Positions 6,988 through 16,852 of a DNA stretch of 64,000 nucleotides are shown one piece after another. The position numbers were made by a program, and so were the translations under genes. Within the stretch, counting starts at the first letter, position 1; every line of letters begins with the position of its first letter. This DNA is from Bacillus infantis (GTDB lineage Bacteria; Bacillota; Bacilli; Bacillales; Cytobacillaceae): assembly GCF_020171945.1 (NCBI RefSeq), contig NZ_JAIVAP010000011.1:1-64000 (forward strand), given 5' to 3'. The notes beneath the pieces were generated by a model, which was given only the letters and a program-made list of their open reading frames with translations, was not told the DNA's origin and searched no databases.

Positions 6988-9351
6988 TTGAAGAAATCAT
7001 TGAAGGTGCTTAGCGGAACGGCTCTTGCTTCAAGTCTATTAGTCTCATCATTTGGTGGAGGCGGAAAAGTGTCAGCGGAGGCGAATGTCCCTGATGATGT
7101 TATGAGTGTGAAGGATGAGTCGGAGGATTGGCTGAGGGTGAATGATGTGAATAACCGGACGAATGGGAATAAGCTTGTCCTGTTTAATGACACATTCAGC
7201 TATTATACGGAAACGGCAAAAGGCAGCACAGAGGTGGTCCTTGAGAAGACGGGGGTCAATACATACCGGGTTGCCAGGGAGACGGATGGGGACAGTGCTA
7301 TACCGGAAGAAGGTTTGGTGCTTTCGACTGGCAGTTCTACGACTGCTGAAATCAAAGGGTTTCTGGAGCAGCTCCAGGATGGCGAAACGGTCACACTCTA
7401 TGAACCAGCTGAGAAACGGACTGAAAGGCAAGCCAATTCAGTGGATCCGACACGGGCATCCAACCCGGCTGGAGCTCCTTTTGATGGATTCCGCGGCCCT
7501 GATCAGCTGATTGTGTATACCTCTGAGTTTGGCAGCTCAACGAAAACAAATCCTTACGGCTATGAAATCACGGTTGAAGACGGCTTTGTCACGAAGCTGG
7601 GCGGCGGCAATTCAGCTATCCCGGAAAATGGGTTTGTTGTCAGCGGGCATGGAGTGGCTTCAAGCTGGATATCAGGCAATTCTATTATCGGTGCAAAAGT
7701 GACAGTGGATGAAAATGGTGTAGTGGAAATTGTTCAGGATGTGGAGAGCTTCCAGTTCCAAAGCAGGCAATCCATCTCTAAAGCGGAGACTTCGATTGAG
7801 AAAGCAAAAGCGGAATATCTGGATGTTGCTCTGAAAGAAGCGGAGGCAGCTATCAGAGAAGCGAAGGAAGTTCTTTCAAAAGCTGAGAAAGTTAATGCCG
7901 CTGATCCTGTGCTGGCCCTTGATCTTACCCGCCAGGCTACTCAACTGGCTTATGATGCTTATTATTATTCTCTTCCTTCCCATGCAGCTGAGCAAAGGGC
8001 GATCTGGTACCGCCCTGAAGAAACGACTCTTGCAGGTGTTAACCAGGTGCTTGACCGGATGGAGGAAGCAGGCTTTAACTCTGTTTACCTGGAAACCACT
8101 TTCTGGGGCTATACCATCTATCCTAGTGAAACGATGACAGAGTATGGTCTACCGGCTCAGCATCCGAATTTTAGAAATGCAGACTACGGCAAGTATGGCA
8201 GTGATCTGCTCCAGGCTTATATCGAGGAAGGGAAGAAGCGGGGCATTTCTGTGCAGGCATGGACAGATGGGTTCATGATCGGCCACTCTTCTCTTGGATT
8301 GCCGTCCCAGTTCCAGGTGCATCCGGAATGGGCAGCCATCCAGCGCTCCAATACAACAGGCGAACCAAAGCCAGACTCTTCAAGCAACTATTATTGGCTG
8401 GATATTGCCCAGCCGGAGGTTCAAACCTTCATGCTGGATATCTATAAAGAAATGCAGACCAAATATGACATCAAGGGCTTGAACATCGACTATATGCGCT
8501 ATCCGCACCAGCCTTTTGAAAAGAGCTATGGATTTAGCAAGGAGGTCCTGGACCTCTATAAAGCCGAAACAGGCCTTGATCCAATGGACCTGAGTCCGAC
8601 CGGTACACCTGAAGAGTGGGAAAAATGGGCCGGCTGGATTCAGCAGAGGGAGAATGATTTTGTCGATGGGCTTCATACCCAGTCAAAGGAGCTCAATTCC
8701 AAGTTCATGCTGACTGCTACACCGGAGCCTGGCCCTGAGGCTGTCCTGATAAGTGACTGGCAGGAGGATATTGACGGAGTCATCCCGCAGGCTTACGGAC
8801 ATGACTTTAACAGCATCCAATCCACTGTCCAGGCAAGCAAAAAGCTGATGCCGGAAGGAACTATGTATTATACAGGTATTTATTCCTTCTATCATCACTT
8901 GAGTGAGATGGCGAGTGTGGAAGATGTGATGTCAGCCAAGTACGGAACAGCCGGAGTGAACATGTTTGCCTTTGGCCAGGCGAGTGCGCCTTCTGTTGAT
9001 GCACTCGGCAAAGGGCCATGGCGTGAAAAGGCCGTTAATCCTGGGGAAGAGCCGATTGAAGCAGTTTATGCTGTTTTGAAGGATATTCAGCAAGAGATCA
9101 ACCATCTATATATTCCTAAAGGAGCTTTGGCAAGAAAAGAAGGCAATGACATCCGCCAGGCACTTCAGGATATCCAGAAATCAGTCAGGAAAAACCCTGA
9201 GAAAAGTACAGAAGCTTTCCAAAATGCCGAGACAAAAATCCAGGATAGCATAAAATCCGGGAAGCTTGCCTCAACTGTAGGCGAACGAATGAAGTCACAG
9301 CTGGCGGAAACGAAGCAATGGGTCAGCTATTTCCTTGACCGCCAAAACTAA
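6988..9351 (+). CDS. Secreted GHL10 (DUF187/YngK-like) family glycoside hydrolase
   Basis: TTG 6988 is the likely start, with AGGGGAGG eight bases upstream; ten in-frame codons before it lack a binding site. The 787-residue product has a signal peptide ending near VSAEA (residue ~31). A beta-rich N-terminal part and a helical linker (residues ~270-330) lead to a GHL10 barrel at about 334-680: RAIWYRPEETTLAGVNQVLD, GFNSVYLETTFWGYTIYP, VQAWTDGFMIG, GLNIDYMRYPHQP and YTGIYSFYHH. This family acts on unknown polysaccharides, and some members sit in peptidoglycan or glycan clusters. The C-terminal ~90 residues are a helical tail. It lies just upstream of a sugar transporter operon whose promoter shares its operator type, so it probably cuts the glycan outside the cell. 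The substrate is not readable. Confidence 0.85.
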   Translation: MKKSLKVLSGTALASSLLVSSFGGGGKVSAEANVPDDVMSVKDESEDWLRVNDVNNRTNGNKLVLFNDTFSYYTETAKGSTEVVLEKTGVNTYRVARETDGDSAIPEEGLVLSTGSSTTAEIKGFLEQLQDGETVTLYEPAEKRTERQANSVDPTRASNPAGAPFDGFRGPDQLIVYTSEFGSSTKTNPYGYEITVEDGFVTKLGGGNSAIPENGFVVSGHGVASSWISGNSIIGAKVTVDENGVVEIVQDVESFQFQSRQSISKAETSIEKAKAEYLDVALKEAEAAIREAKEVLSKAEKVNAADPVLALDLTRQATQLAYDAYYYSLPSHAAEQRAIWYRPEETTLAGVNQVLDRMEEAGFNSVYLETTFWGYTIYPSETMTEYGLPAQHPNFRNADYGKYGSDLLQAYIEEGKKRGISVQAWTDGFMIGHSSLGLPSQFQVHPEWAAIQRSNTTGEPKPDSSSNYYWLDIAQPEVQTFMLDIYKEMQTKYDIKGLNIDYMRYPHQPFEKSYGFSKEVLDLYKAETGLDPMDLSPTGTPEEWEKWAGWIQQRENDFVDGLHTQSKELNSKFMLTATPEPGPEAVLISDWQEDIDGVIPQAYGHDFNSIQSTVQASKKLMPEGTMYYTGIYSFYHHLSEMASVEDVMSAKYGTAGVNMFAFGQASAPSVDALGKGPWREKAVNPGEEPIEAVYAVLKDIQQEINHLYIPKGALARKEGNDIRQALQDIQKSVRKNPEKSTEAFQNAETKIQDSIKSGKLASTVGERMKSQLAETKQWVSYFLDRQN

Positions 9352-9362
9352 TGAGCAGACTA

Positions 9363-9397
9363 GGGGATGAACGGGATATGCCTGTTTCATCCCTTTT
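9363..9397 (+). terminator. Intrinsic terminator after the GHL10 gene
   Basis: GGGATGAAC and GTTTCATCCC arms with a short loop, followed by five T. It separates the hydrolase gene from the transporter operon. Confidence 0.75.
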
Positions 9398-9399
9398 TA

Positions 9400-9500
9400 G
9401 AAAATTATTTTCAAAAAAATAATATTATTAAAAATTATTTACAAAAACCATTGAAAGGAGAAAAGCGAGCATTTATAATGTGGATATGGAAGCGTTTTCT
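9400..9500 (+). promoter_or_regulatory. Promoter of the sugar ABC/mannosidase operon with RpiR-type and cre-like sites
   Basis: TTGAAA (9451) and TATAAT (9474-9479) are 17 bases apart, a near-consensus sigma-A promoter. GAAAATTATTTTC (9400-9412) is a perfect palindrome of the RpiR/MurR type upstream of it, immediately after the preceding terminator. TGGAAGCGTTTTCT (9487-9500) is a cre-like site at the transcription start. The fusion regulator encoded at 16853 in the same operon is a natural candidate for binding the palindrome. Confidence 0.65.
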
Positions 9501-9529
9501 AAATTATTTTCCAAGGGGGAAAAATACAA

Positions 9530-10861
9530 ATGAAAACTGTTAAAAAATGGGCTGCAGGATCAATGACAGCGATGCTGGCTTTAGGATTGGTAGCATGCAG
9601 CAGCGATGATACAAGCGGCGGAACAGACAAAGAGAAAGCCAAGGACGGGGAGCTTTCAGGAAAAGTCACGATGTGGACTGCTTCCTTGGCAGGGGAGCCA
9701 TTTGATACATATTTCAAGGATCTGGAGAAGGATTTTGAATCACAGCATCCTGAAGTGGACGTTGTAATCCAGGATATCCCGCAGAATGAAATGGAACAAA
9801 AGGTGCTGACTTCCCTTACTGGAAGCGATGTGCCGGATCTCGTCAACCTGAACCCGCACTATATGTCCAATATTGCCGCACAGGGCGGACTGCTTGACCT
9901 GACTGACGAACTCAGCGATGAAGCAAATGGCGCTTATGTAGAAGGCCCGTTTGAATCAGGGAAGTATGATGGAGGGCTGTATGCACTGCCTTGGTATCTG
10001 ACGACAACTGTTTCCTGGTACAATGGGGACCATTTCAGCCAGGCGGGTGTAACTGAACTTCCTTCTGACGTGCAGGGACTCTATGAAACTGCCAAAAAGG
10101 TATCCGAAGCTACAGGGAAACCGGCTTACTATCCGGTGATCAACGATGGAAATACAATCATGGAAAAAATGGTGTCATTGTCTAACGGCGAGCCGATCGT
10201 GAAAGACGGGAAAGCAAACCTGGCCGGCAACAAAAACCTGCTTGAGTTTTTTGAAGTGACTCAAAAGATGTACAAAGAAGGAATCATCCCGCAGGAAGCG
10301 GCAGAAGGCTCTATCAAGACAGGACAGGAGCAGTATATGGCCGGGAATATCTCTATGCTTGAAGGCGGAGTGACATTCCTTGGGCCGGTTGAATCTGGTG
10401 CCCCTGATGTATTCAAGGCATCCAAAGCAGGCCAGCCGCTGAATGACGCGGATGCTCCTGTAAACGTTGCTGTCATGAACTTTGCTGTACCGGCAAAAAC
10501 ACAGAACAAAGAAGCGGCTGTTGCCCTTGCTGAATTCGTGACCAATGCTGAGAACCAGCTTGAGTTTGCCAAAGTAGCCGGAACTGTCCTTCCGTCCACA
10601 AAGGCTTCACTGGAAGACGATTATTTTGCAAACCCTGGCGATTCTCCAAAGGGCCTAGGCATGCTTGAAGCCTCCAAATCGCTTAGCCGCGCAGAAGTCC
10701 TGATCCCGCCAACTGAAAACAGTGCAGACCTTCGTGAAGCAACCAAGACGATCTTCACGAAAAACCTCCAGGGAGACCTTTCTCCTGAGGAAGCATTGAA
10801 GCAGCTGGAAGAAGAATGGAATAAGGCGTTTGAAAAATCCGGCGAGAAAGTGACATTCTAA
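9530..10861 (+). CDS. Sugar ABC transporter substrate-binding lipoprotein (family 1)
   Basis: This 443-residue protein is anchored by the lipobox LVAC (cysteine at residue 23). It then shows the family 1 solute-binding pattern: KVTMWTASLAGEPFDTYF, FESQHPEVDVVIQDIPQNEM, LTSLTGSDVPDLVNLNPHY and LPWYLTTTVSWYN, with a C-terminal helical region. Such proteins bind mono- or oligosaccharides outside the membrane and deliver them to two MalF/MalG-type permeases, here encoded directly downstream. No ATPase gene is in the cluster, as usual in Bacillus, where a shared MsmX-type ATPase serves many sugar transporters (inference). The substrate is probably a mannose-containing oligosaccharide, judged from the mannosidase in the operon. 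Confidence 0.88.
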   Translation: MKTVKKWAAGSMTAMLALGLVACSSDDTSGGTDKEKAKDGELSGKVTMWTASLAGEPFDTYFKDLEKDFESQHPEVDVVIQDIPQNEMEQKVLTSLTGSDVPDLVNLNPHYMSNIAAQGGLLDLTDELSDEANGAYVEGPFESGKYDGGLYALPWYLTTTVSWYNGDHFSQAGVTELPSDVQGLYETAKKVSEATGKPAYYPVINDGNTIMEKMVSLSNGEPIVKDGKANLAGNKNLLEFFEVTQKMYKEGIIPQEAAEGSIKTGQEQYMAGNISMLEGGVTFLGPVESGAPDVFKASKAGQPLNDADAPVNVAVMNFAVPAKTQNKEAAVALAEFVTNAENQLEFAKVAGTVLPSTKASLEDDYFANPGDSPKGLGMLEASKSLSRAEVLIPPTENSADLREATKTIFTKNLQGDLSPEEALKQLEEEWNKAFEKSGEKVTF

Positions 10862-10946
10862 TTAAGGCTAACATTCTGGAAAAATAGCGAAGTGTCTAAG
10901 AGACATTCACCTTCACTATGCCAATGCTAATATTGATTTGCAGACA

Positions 10947-10982
10947 AGAGACTAGCCTTTTGATAAAAAAGTGCTAGTCTCT
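10947..10982 (+). promoter_or_regulatory. Intercistronic hairpin between binding protein and permease genes
   Basis: AGAGACTAGC (10947-10956) pairs perfectly with GCTAGTCTCT (10973-10982). No T run follows, so it more likely stabilises or delimits the binding-protein mRNA than terminates all transcription, fitting the higher amount of binding protein needed. Similar hairpins occur at 39724 and 54331 next to the other two binding-protein genes. Confidence 0.55.
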
Positions 10983-11090
10983 CATGTTTCTGCCGCACAA
11001 CATGCACGGTTATTCTATAATTGTCATAAAAAGGATTTGTTCAGCAATAGAGAGCAAAGCCGCCGAGTTTCTTTTAAAGGGGAGTTCAAA

Positions 11091-12029
11091 ATGAACAGAG
11101 AACCTGCAGTACTTCAAAACCTTGAAATCAAATCCGTACCTAAAAAGCGCAAGAAGTTCAAGCTGCCGCTGACCCCATGGCTGTTCCTGCTTCCGTCGAT
11201 CGTGATTCTGGGCACCTTTCTTGCCTATCCGATCATTGAAGCTTTCAAATGGAGCTTCCTGGACTATAAAATCATTGCGGGTACAGGTGAATTTGTCGGA
11301 TTGGCCAATTTTAAAGAGATATTCACAGACAGTGATTTCTGGAACGCTTTCGTCAATACGCTAGTCTTTTTGGTGATTGTGCTTCCGCTGAATGTCTTTT
11401 TACCAATGATTTTAGCAGTCCTTGTGAACCAGAAGATCAGGGCCGCCGGTGTTTTTAGGGTTTTATATTATCTGCCGGTCATTACCCCGATGGTTGTTGC
11501 CGCTTTGATGTGGAAAATGCTGTATTCGCAAAATGGCGTGATTGCGGAACTATTGGCCAAAATCGGCCTGTTCGACTCACCGACCAATCTGCTTGTCCAA
11601 TCCTCGACGGCTCTTACAGCTGTTGCCGCCATCACAATCTGGAAAGGCCTCGGCTATTATATGATCATCTATCTGGCCGGGCTGCAGTCGATTCCAAAGG
11701 ATGTGTATGAATCAGCCAGTATTGACGGCGCTTCAGTATGGCAGCAGTTCACCAGGATTACGGTGCCGATGCTGACTCCTTCTATCACACTTGTTTCGGT
11801 CATGACGATCATCGCCGGAATGAAGGTGTTTGAAGAAATCGCCCTGACTACCGGGGGAGGGCCTGCCGGTGCAACCACCACCCTGGTCATGTACATCTAT
11901 GCCAAGTTCAACAGCCTGGACGTCAGCATTGCATCTGCCGCTGGACTGGTCCTGCTCGTGATGGCCATTGGGGCATCGCTTCTTCAGATGAAGCTGACCA
12001 GCAAGCGGGAAGATGATTTGAGAGCTTAA
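11091..12029 (+). CDS. Sugar ABC transporter permease, MalF type
   Basis: ATG 11091 follows AAGGGGAG with normal spacing; earlier in-frame codons lack a binding site. The 312-residue protein has a lysine-rich cytoplasmic N-terminus and six hydrophobic segments (the first at about residues 28-50, WLFLLPSIVILGTFLAYPII). The EAA-type loop YESASIDGASVWQQFTRITV near residue 206 contacts the ATPase. It forms the translocation pore with the MalG-type permease encoded 17 bases downstream. Partner proteins are the lipoprotein at 9530 and a shared ATPase encoded elsewhere. Confidence 0.88.
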   Translation: MNREPAVLQNLEIKSVPKKRKKFKLPLTPWLFLLPSIVILGTFLAYPIIEAFKWSFLDYKIIAGTGEFVGLANFKEIFTDSDFWNAFVNTLVFLVIVLPLNVFLPMILAVLVNQKIRAAGVFRVLYYLPVITPMVVAALMWKMLYSQNGVIAELLAKIGLFDSPTNLLVQSSTALTAVAAITIWKGLGYYMIIYLAGLQSIPKDVYESASIDGASVWQQFTRITVPMLTPSITLVSVMTIIAGMKVFEEIALTTGGGPAGATTTLVMYIYAKFNSLDVSIASAAGLVLLVMAIGASLLQMKLTSKREDDLRA

Positions 12030-12046
12030 TAGAGGGGGAACGCAGA

Positions 12047-12871
12047 ATGAATTCAAACCAATTTAGAAAAAAGGCTGTCGCTTATTTAACGATGGTCCTC
12101 ATCACAATCGTGACCGTCGGGCCGTTCCTCATCACCTTGTTCATTGCAGCAAAATCTCCGGGTGAGGGCATCTATGGCTCATTCCTGCCTGAAAATCCAA
12201 CCTTTGAAAATTTTATTGCCGCCTTTGATAAAGCCAATTTCGGCACCTATTTTTTAAACACCGTGATTGTGACAGGGCTTGCGATTCCCTTTAATCTTCT
12301 CTTCTGCAGCCTGGCAGCCTATCCGCTCGCCCGGATGGATTTCAGGGGAAGAAGTGTGGTGCTCGCGCTGATTATTTCGACCATGATGGTGCCTTTCCAG
12401 CTTTATATGGCGCCATTGTTCCAGCTGGCAGGAGAGCTTGGCCTCCGCAATACCCATATCGGGCTGATTGTCCTGCAGGTATCAACCGCTTTTGGCATCT
12501 TCCTGATGAGGCAGGCATATCTGCGCATCCCGAAGGATCTCGAAGAATCCGCCTACCTGGACGGAGCCAACCGGTTCAAGGTGTGGTATCTGGTCGTTTT
12601 GCCGCTCGTCAAACCGACCCTTGTCACCCTGGCGATTTTCACTTTTATGGGAACATGGGGAGATTATTTATGGCCGCTTCTCAATTCTACGGACAGCACG
12701 ATGTACACATTATCGATCGGGCTCGCACAGCTGTCGCAGAACTTCGACGGCGCCAACCTGAAGCTGATCAGTGCGGCCTCTATCCTGACCACGATCCCGA
12801 CGCTGCTGATTTTTATCTGGCTGCAAAAGTATTTCATCTCAGGCGCAACGGACGGAGCAGTCAAAGGCTGA
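12047..12871 (+). CDS. Sugar ABC transporter permease, MalG type
   Basis: This 274-residue integral membrane protein has six predicted membrane helices and starts at ATG 12047 after GAGGGGG. Recognisable pieces are AAYPLARMDFRGR, the EAA loop LEESAYLDGANRFKVWYLVV (residues ~164-183) and the short C-terminus typical of MalG. It pairs with the MalF-type permease upstream to import the sugar bound by the lipoprotein at 9530. It is co-transcribed with the catabolic genes that follow at short spacing. Confidence 0.88.
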   Translation: MNSNQFRKKAVAYLTMVLITIVTVGPFLITLFIAAKSPGEGIYGSFLPENPTFENFIAAFDKANFGTYFLNTVIVTGLAIPFNLLFCSLAAYPLARMDFRGRSVVLALIISTMMVPFQLYMAPLFQLAGELGLRNTHIGLIVLQVSTAFGIFLMRQAYLRIPKDLEESAYLDGANRFKVWYLVVLPLVKPTLVTLAIFTFMGTWGDYLWPLLNSTDSTMYTLSIGLAQLSQNFDGANLKLISAASILTTIPTLLIFIWLQKYFISGATDGAVKG

Positions 12872-12904
12872 TCCAAAATGGATCCACAAGGAGGCTTTTA
12901 GCAG

Positions 12905-14260
12905 ATGGAAACTGAATCTTTTTACGGCAGGGAGCTGCCTGTGCTATATGAAATTGACTGCGCCGTTATTGGCGGGGGAACCGGGGGAGCCGCTGCGGCC
13001 TTGTCGGCGCTCGAGGAAGGGCTGTCCACTCTTATTGTCGAAAAAACGATTTCTCTTGGCGGCACCCAAACCAATTCCCTTGTTTCTCCCATGATGCCCA
13101 CGTACGTAAAAGCACAGAAAATCAACAGCCTGATCATCAGCAGGCTTCATCAGGAGAATATCAGGACAAATGATGGAACCACCACATGCAGCTGGTTCAA
13201 TGTTGAGGCGCTGGGCTTTGTCCTTGAGCAGCTCATCACCGAGCGCGGCGGCGAGATCCTTTATGACAGCAGCTACGTGGACTGCATAAAGGAAGGAAGC
13301 CGGATCATTTCTGTTATTCTGAATACCTCAAGCGGGCTGGTGGCAGTCAAAGCAAAGACATTTATTGATGCTACAGCAGATGCTGTTCTTTCCCGCTCGG
13401 CAGGGGTCCCTGCTCATTCCGGGAACAAAAATGGGGAGAACCAGCAGATTTCCTTCCGGTTCGAAATGGGCGGAATCGATGTGGATGCTCTCAGGAAATT
13501 TGTTCTTTCCCAGGGAGAAGCGTTCTGCAAGATCGAAGACCCTGACTTTTTTGAAATCGCCATGGTGCCTGGCAAGGGGCATAAGCTGGAGCCTCTTTTT
13601 AGAAAAGGCCTCGAAAATGGGGATCTTCAGGAGGAAGACCTTCGCTATTTCCAGGCTTTCACCCAGCCGGGGAAGCCGACGGCCATGTCTTTTAACTGCC
13701 CCCATATCCCGGGGATCCATCAAACGACAGATCCGGTGCTGAGATCAAAAGCAGTGACCAAAGGCAGGGAAATGATCAGAAGGCTTGTGAAATTTTTACC
13801 AAAGTATATGCCTGGCTTCGAACATGCCTTTCTGCTAAAAGAAGCCACCCAGCTCGGCATCAGGGAATCTTGGCGGATTGCCGGCCAATATACGATGACA
13901 GAAGAGGACTATGTGAAGCGGGCCCGTTTCGAGGACGGGATTGCCCGCGGAGACTGGTATATTGATGTGCATAGTGTCACAACTGAAAATATAGAAGAAG
14001 CAAAGCTTTCAAAGGGAGAGTACTATGAAATTCCCTACCGGTCGCTGATCACCTTTGAGGTGGATAATCTGATTGCGGTCGGCCGCCATATTTCCAGTAC
14101 GTTTCTGATGCAGGCTTCCCTACGGATCCAGCCGACCGTAAGGGATATGGGCCAGGCCGCCGGACTCGCCTGTGCTGTTTCCATCCGGGAAAAGGCGGAC
14201 CTGAACAAGCTTGATGGCAGCATCCTGAAAAAGAAGCTATATCCTGTGGAGGGACAGTGA
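12905..14260 (+). CDS. FAD-dependent oxidoreductase (FAD_oxidored family)
   Basis: The 451-residue protein begins with an FAD-binding Rossmann motif (CAVIGGGTGGAAAALSAL, residues ~19-36), then GGTQTNSLVSPMMPTY, FIDATADAVLSRSAGVPA and a C-terminal second nucleotide-binding part (NLIAVGRHISSTFLMQASLR, VRDMGQAAGLACA). This layout is that of FAD-dependent oxidoreductases common in glycan clusters of Bacillus and Paenibacillus; the reaction is generally unknown. GGAGG lies nine bases before ATG 12905. Its TGA overlaps the ATG of the mannosidase gene by one base, so translation is coupled and the two likely act on the same material. Oxidation of a sugar hydroxyl is a plausible but unproven role. 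Confidence 0.8.
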   Translation: METESFYGRELPVLYEIDCAVIGGGTGGAAAALSALEEGLSTLIVEKTISLGGTQTNSLVSPMMPTYVKAQKINSLIISRLHQENIRTNDGTTTCSWFNVEALGFVLEQLITERGGEILYDSSYVDCIKEGSRIISVILNTSSGLVAVKAKTFIDATADAVLSRSAGVPAHSGNKNGENQQISFRFEMGGIDVDALRKFVLSQGEAFCKIEDPDFFEIAMVPGKGHKLEPLFRKGLENGDLQEEDLRYFQAFTQPGKPTAMSFNCPHIPGIHQTTDPVLRSKAVTKGREMIRRLVKFLPKYMPGFEHAFLLKEATQLGIRESWRIAGQYTMTEEDYVKRARFEDGIARGDWYIDVHSVTTENIEEAKLSKGEYYEIPYRSLITFEVDNLIAVGRHISSTFLMQASLRIQPTVRDMGQAAGLACAVSIREKADLNKLDGSILKKKLYPVEGQ

Positions 14261-16840
14261 ATGGAAAACGTCAGAGAAGTACATATCTTGAATCACACCC
14301 ACTGGGACCGGGAATGGTATGAAACATTTGAAGAGTTCCGCTACAAGCTGAGGAACGGATTGCGCTATATCCAATCCTTGCTTGAAGAAGGGAAAATCGA
14401 AAACTTTTTCCTCGACGGCCAGACGATTGTCCTGGACGATTATCGTGAAGTGGTCGGGGAAGAGGAATATCAAAATCTTCTTTCTTATATAAAGGATGGA
14501 AAAATCGAAGCCGGCCCCTGGTATTTGCTGGCCGACGAGTTCCTTGTTTCAGGAGAGTCCATGATCAAGAACCTGGAGATCGGAACGAAGATGGCGAGAG
14601 CTGCAGGCTCATCCTGCGATATCGGCTATCTGCCCGATACCTTTGGCCATATCAGCCAGATGCCGCAGATTCTCAAGCAATCCGGCATCAGCACGGCTCT
14701 TATTTTCCGCGGAGCAGTTTCAGACCGCTTCGAAAATACATGGGAAGGGCCGGACAGCAGCAAGGTATTCACCTTTGTCCTCCCGCTGTTTGAAGGATAC
14801 TATCAAACCTTCCTTAAGCATGAAGCTTACGTGGAAGAAGCAAAATCCTATCTGGAAGGCAGCTCTCCCTACCTCACACTTGGCAAAGCGCTTGTGATGA
14901 ACGGAGCGGATCATACATTTACGGCTCCGGATTTACAGGAACGAATTAAAGGACTTGAAGAGCAGAATCCCGGGATCAAGTTCCAGCAGTCCTTGATGTC
15001 TGAATTCATAGAGTCCTATAAAGGAGAAGAGCCTGAGGGGAAAATCCATGGCGAGCAGCGTGATCCTTCCAAAATCTTTATTTTACCGGGCGTCCTGTCA
15101 ACCAGGACTTATTTGAAGAACCAGAACCAGATGTGCGAGGACCAGGCAATCGGGGTGATGGAAGCACTGAACGTCTGGACGAACGCCAGCAGCCGGTCAG
15201 AACATTTTATGGAATATGTGTGGAAGCTTATTCTGCAGAACCAGCCTCATGACAGCATCTGCGGCTGCAGTGTAGATGAAGTCCATGATGAAATGGAGAC
15301 ACGGTCCAAAAAGGTGCTGGGCGCGATCCGCCAGTTCTCGCGGGATACCTTGAACGGCTTGTACCCTTTCGAGTTTTTGGACAGCAGAAAAGAGAATCCG
15401 TATCTCTATCTAATCAACAGCACACCCATTGCCGATATATATCCAGTCAGGGCAGCGATCAGAGTGCCTGCACAGCTCGACCGTGGATCCATCGAGCTCT
15501 ATCAAGATGATGCCTCAATTGCTTTTGACATCATAAGCAGGGAGCAGCGGGAGGAATTCCTGCACGACATCCTGGCAGAGCCGCATTATGGAGAATACGT
15601 CGTTTATGAGGTTGCTTTTGAGATGCCATTTGACGGGGCAGAGATCAAGAGGGTGAAGATCGGGCTTGTGGAAAAAGAGGCACTTGCGGCTCAAGAGGTT
15701 CAAGCGGATAGCATTGAGAACGACTATTATAAAGTGGAATGGGACCGGCACGGACTGATTATCACAGACCTGGAAACAGGCAGGGTGCATCATGATCAGC
15801 ACCAGTTCCTGTCATCCCTGGATGCGGGGGATACCTATAATTACTCTCCGCCGGTGAATGATTTGGAAAGCAGGGCGGTTCTTGCCCTGGTCAGGGATAT
15901 CACCAAGGGGGAAACCTTCCAGTCTGCTGTCCTTGAGTATGAATTGACGCTGCCTGCTTCCCTGAATGAAAGCAGGACAGGAGCAAGCGTGGATACGGTC
16001 GCGAACCGGATGACCACCATTGTTACACTTAATAAAGGCAGAAGAACGATTGATTTTAAAACAACAGTCGAAAACAAGGCAAGAGACCAGAAGCTGCGTG
16101 TCGGCTTTGCAGCGGGCAGGGCGGATTACAGCTATGGGGACACGGCCTTTGATCTTATAAAAAGAGAAACTCTTCGCGAGAAAAATTTTGATATGCCCAA
16201 AAATAAGGAAGCCGTGATGAATCAGTATCCTTCTTATTCTTCAGCCATGGCGAATGAGCATCAGCTGGTGCACAGGGGCCTGCAGGAATATGAGGTGGAT
16301 GGGTTTGAAGGGAATGATATGCTTTTCCTCACCATGATCCGGAGTGTCGGCTGGCTATCAAGGCGCGATCTCAGGACACGCGGAAACGGGGCGGGTCCGG
16401 GGTTCGAAACGCCAGGTGCTCAATGCCTCGGGACTTATGAGTTTGAGTACGGCCTTATTCTCGGCAGGGAGCATCACTCTCTGAACCATGCCAAAGTAAT
16501 GCGGCAGCCGGTGCTCGTCCAGCAGTCGTGTGAGAAGAAAGAGGAGCAAAAACTCTTTAAGTTATCTTCCCATGGGATTGCATTTTCATCGTTTATGTTA
16601 AAAGAAGAAGATTCATTCGATATCAGGCTTTTTAATCCTTCTGATGAAGAAGCCAGTACAGCACTTGTTTTTGGCTTTCTGCCAACGGAAGTGTCGGAGG
16701 TTGATTTTACAGGGGAAACGGTCACTGGATTCACAGCGGAACGCGAATTGACTCTCTCCTTCCAGCCGAAGCAAATCAAGACCATTCGCGTAAAAAGAAA
16801 GGCCCATCCGCAAGGCCTCCTACTCCATCCCATGAAATAG
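14261..16840 (+). CDS. GH38 family alpha-mannosidase
   Basis: This 859-residue cytoplasmic enzyme hydrolyses terminal alpha-linked mannose or modified mannose. GH38 signatures are visible: HTHWDREW (residues 12-19, zinc ligands), the nucleophile region GYLPDTFGHISQMPQIL (~125-140), and NQPHDSICGCSVDEVH (~326-341, zinc-binding histidine). A beta-rich C-terminal region follows, as is normal for the family. There is no signal peptide, so it acts after uptake by the ABC transporter. Bacterial GH38 enzymes include MngB, which cleaves mannosylglycerate-6-phosphate; here the partner is an ABC transporter rather than a PTS, so an unphosphorylated mannoside is more likely. Confidence 0.92.
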   Translation: MENVREVHILNHTHWDREWYETFEEFRYKLRNGLRYIQSLLEEGKIENFFLDGQTIVLDDYREVVGEEEYQNLLSYIKDGKIEAGPWYLLADEFLVSGESMIKNLEIGTKMARAAGSSCDIGYLPDTFGHISQMPQILKQSGISTALIFRGAVSDRFENTWEGPDSSKVFTFVLPLFEGYYQTFLKHEAYVEEAKSYLEGSSPYLTLGKALVMNGADHTFTAPDLQERIKGLEEQNPGIKFQQSLMSEFIESYKGEEPEGKIHGEQRDPSKIFILPGVLSTRTYLKNQNQMCEDQAIGVMEALNVWTNASSRSEHFMEYVWKLILQNQPHDSICGCSVDEVHDEMETRSKKVLGAIRQFSRDTLNGLYPFEFLDSRKENPYLYLINSTPIADIYPVRAAIRVPAQLDRGSIELYQDDASIAFDIISREQREEFLHDILAEPHYGEYVVYEVAFEMPFDGAEIKRVKIGLVEKEALAAQEVQADSIENDYYKVEWDRHGLIITDLETGRVHHDQHQFLSSLDAGDTYNYSPPVNDLESRAVLALVRDITKGETFQSAVLEYELTLPASLNESRTGASVDTVANRMTTIVTLNKGRRTIDFKTTVENKARDQKLRVGFAAGRADYSYGDTAFDLIKRETLREKNFDMPKNKEAVMNQYPSYSSAMANEHQLVHRGLQEYEVDGFEGNDMLFLTMIRSVGWLSRRDLRTRGNGAGPGFETPGAQCLGTYEFEYGLILGREHHSLNHAKVMRQPVLVQQSCEKKEEQKLFKLSSHGIAFSSFMLKEEDSFDIRLFNPSDEEASTALVFGFLPTEVSEVDFTGETVTGFTAERELTLSFQPKQIKTIRVKRKAHPQGLLLHPMK

Positions 16841-16852
16841 AAGGTGATCGAT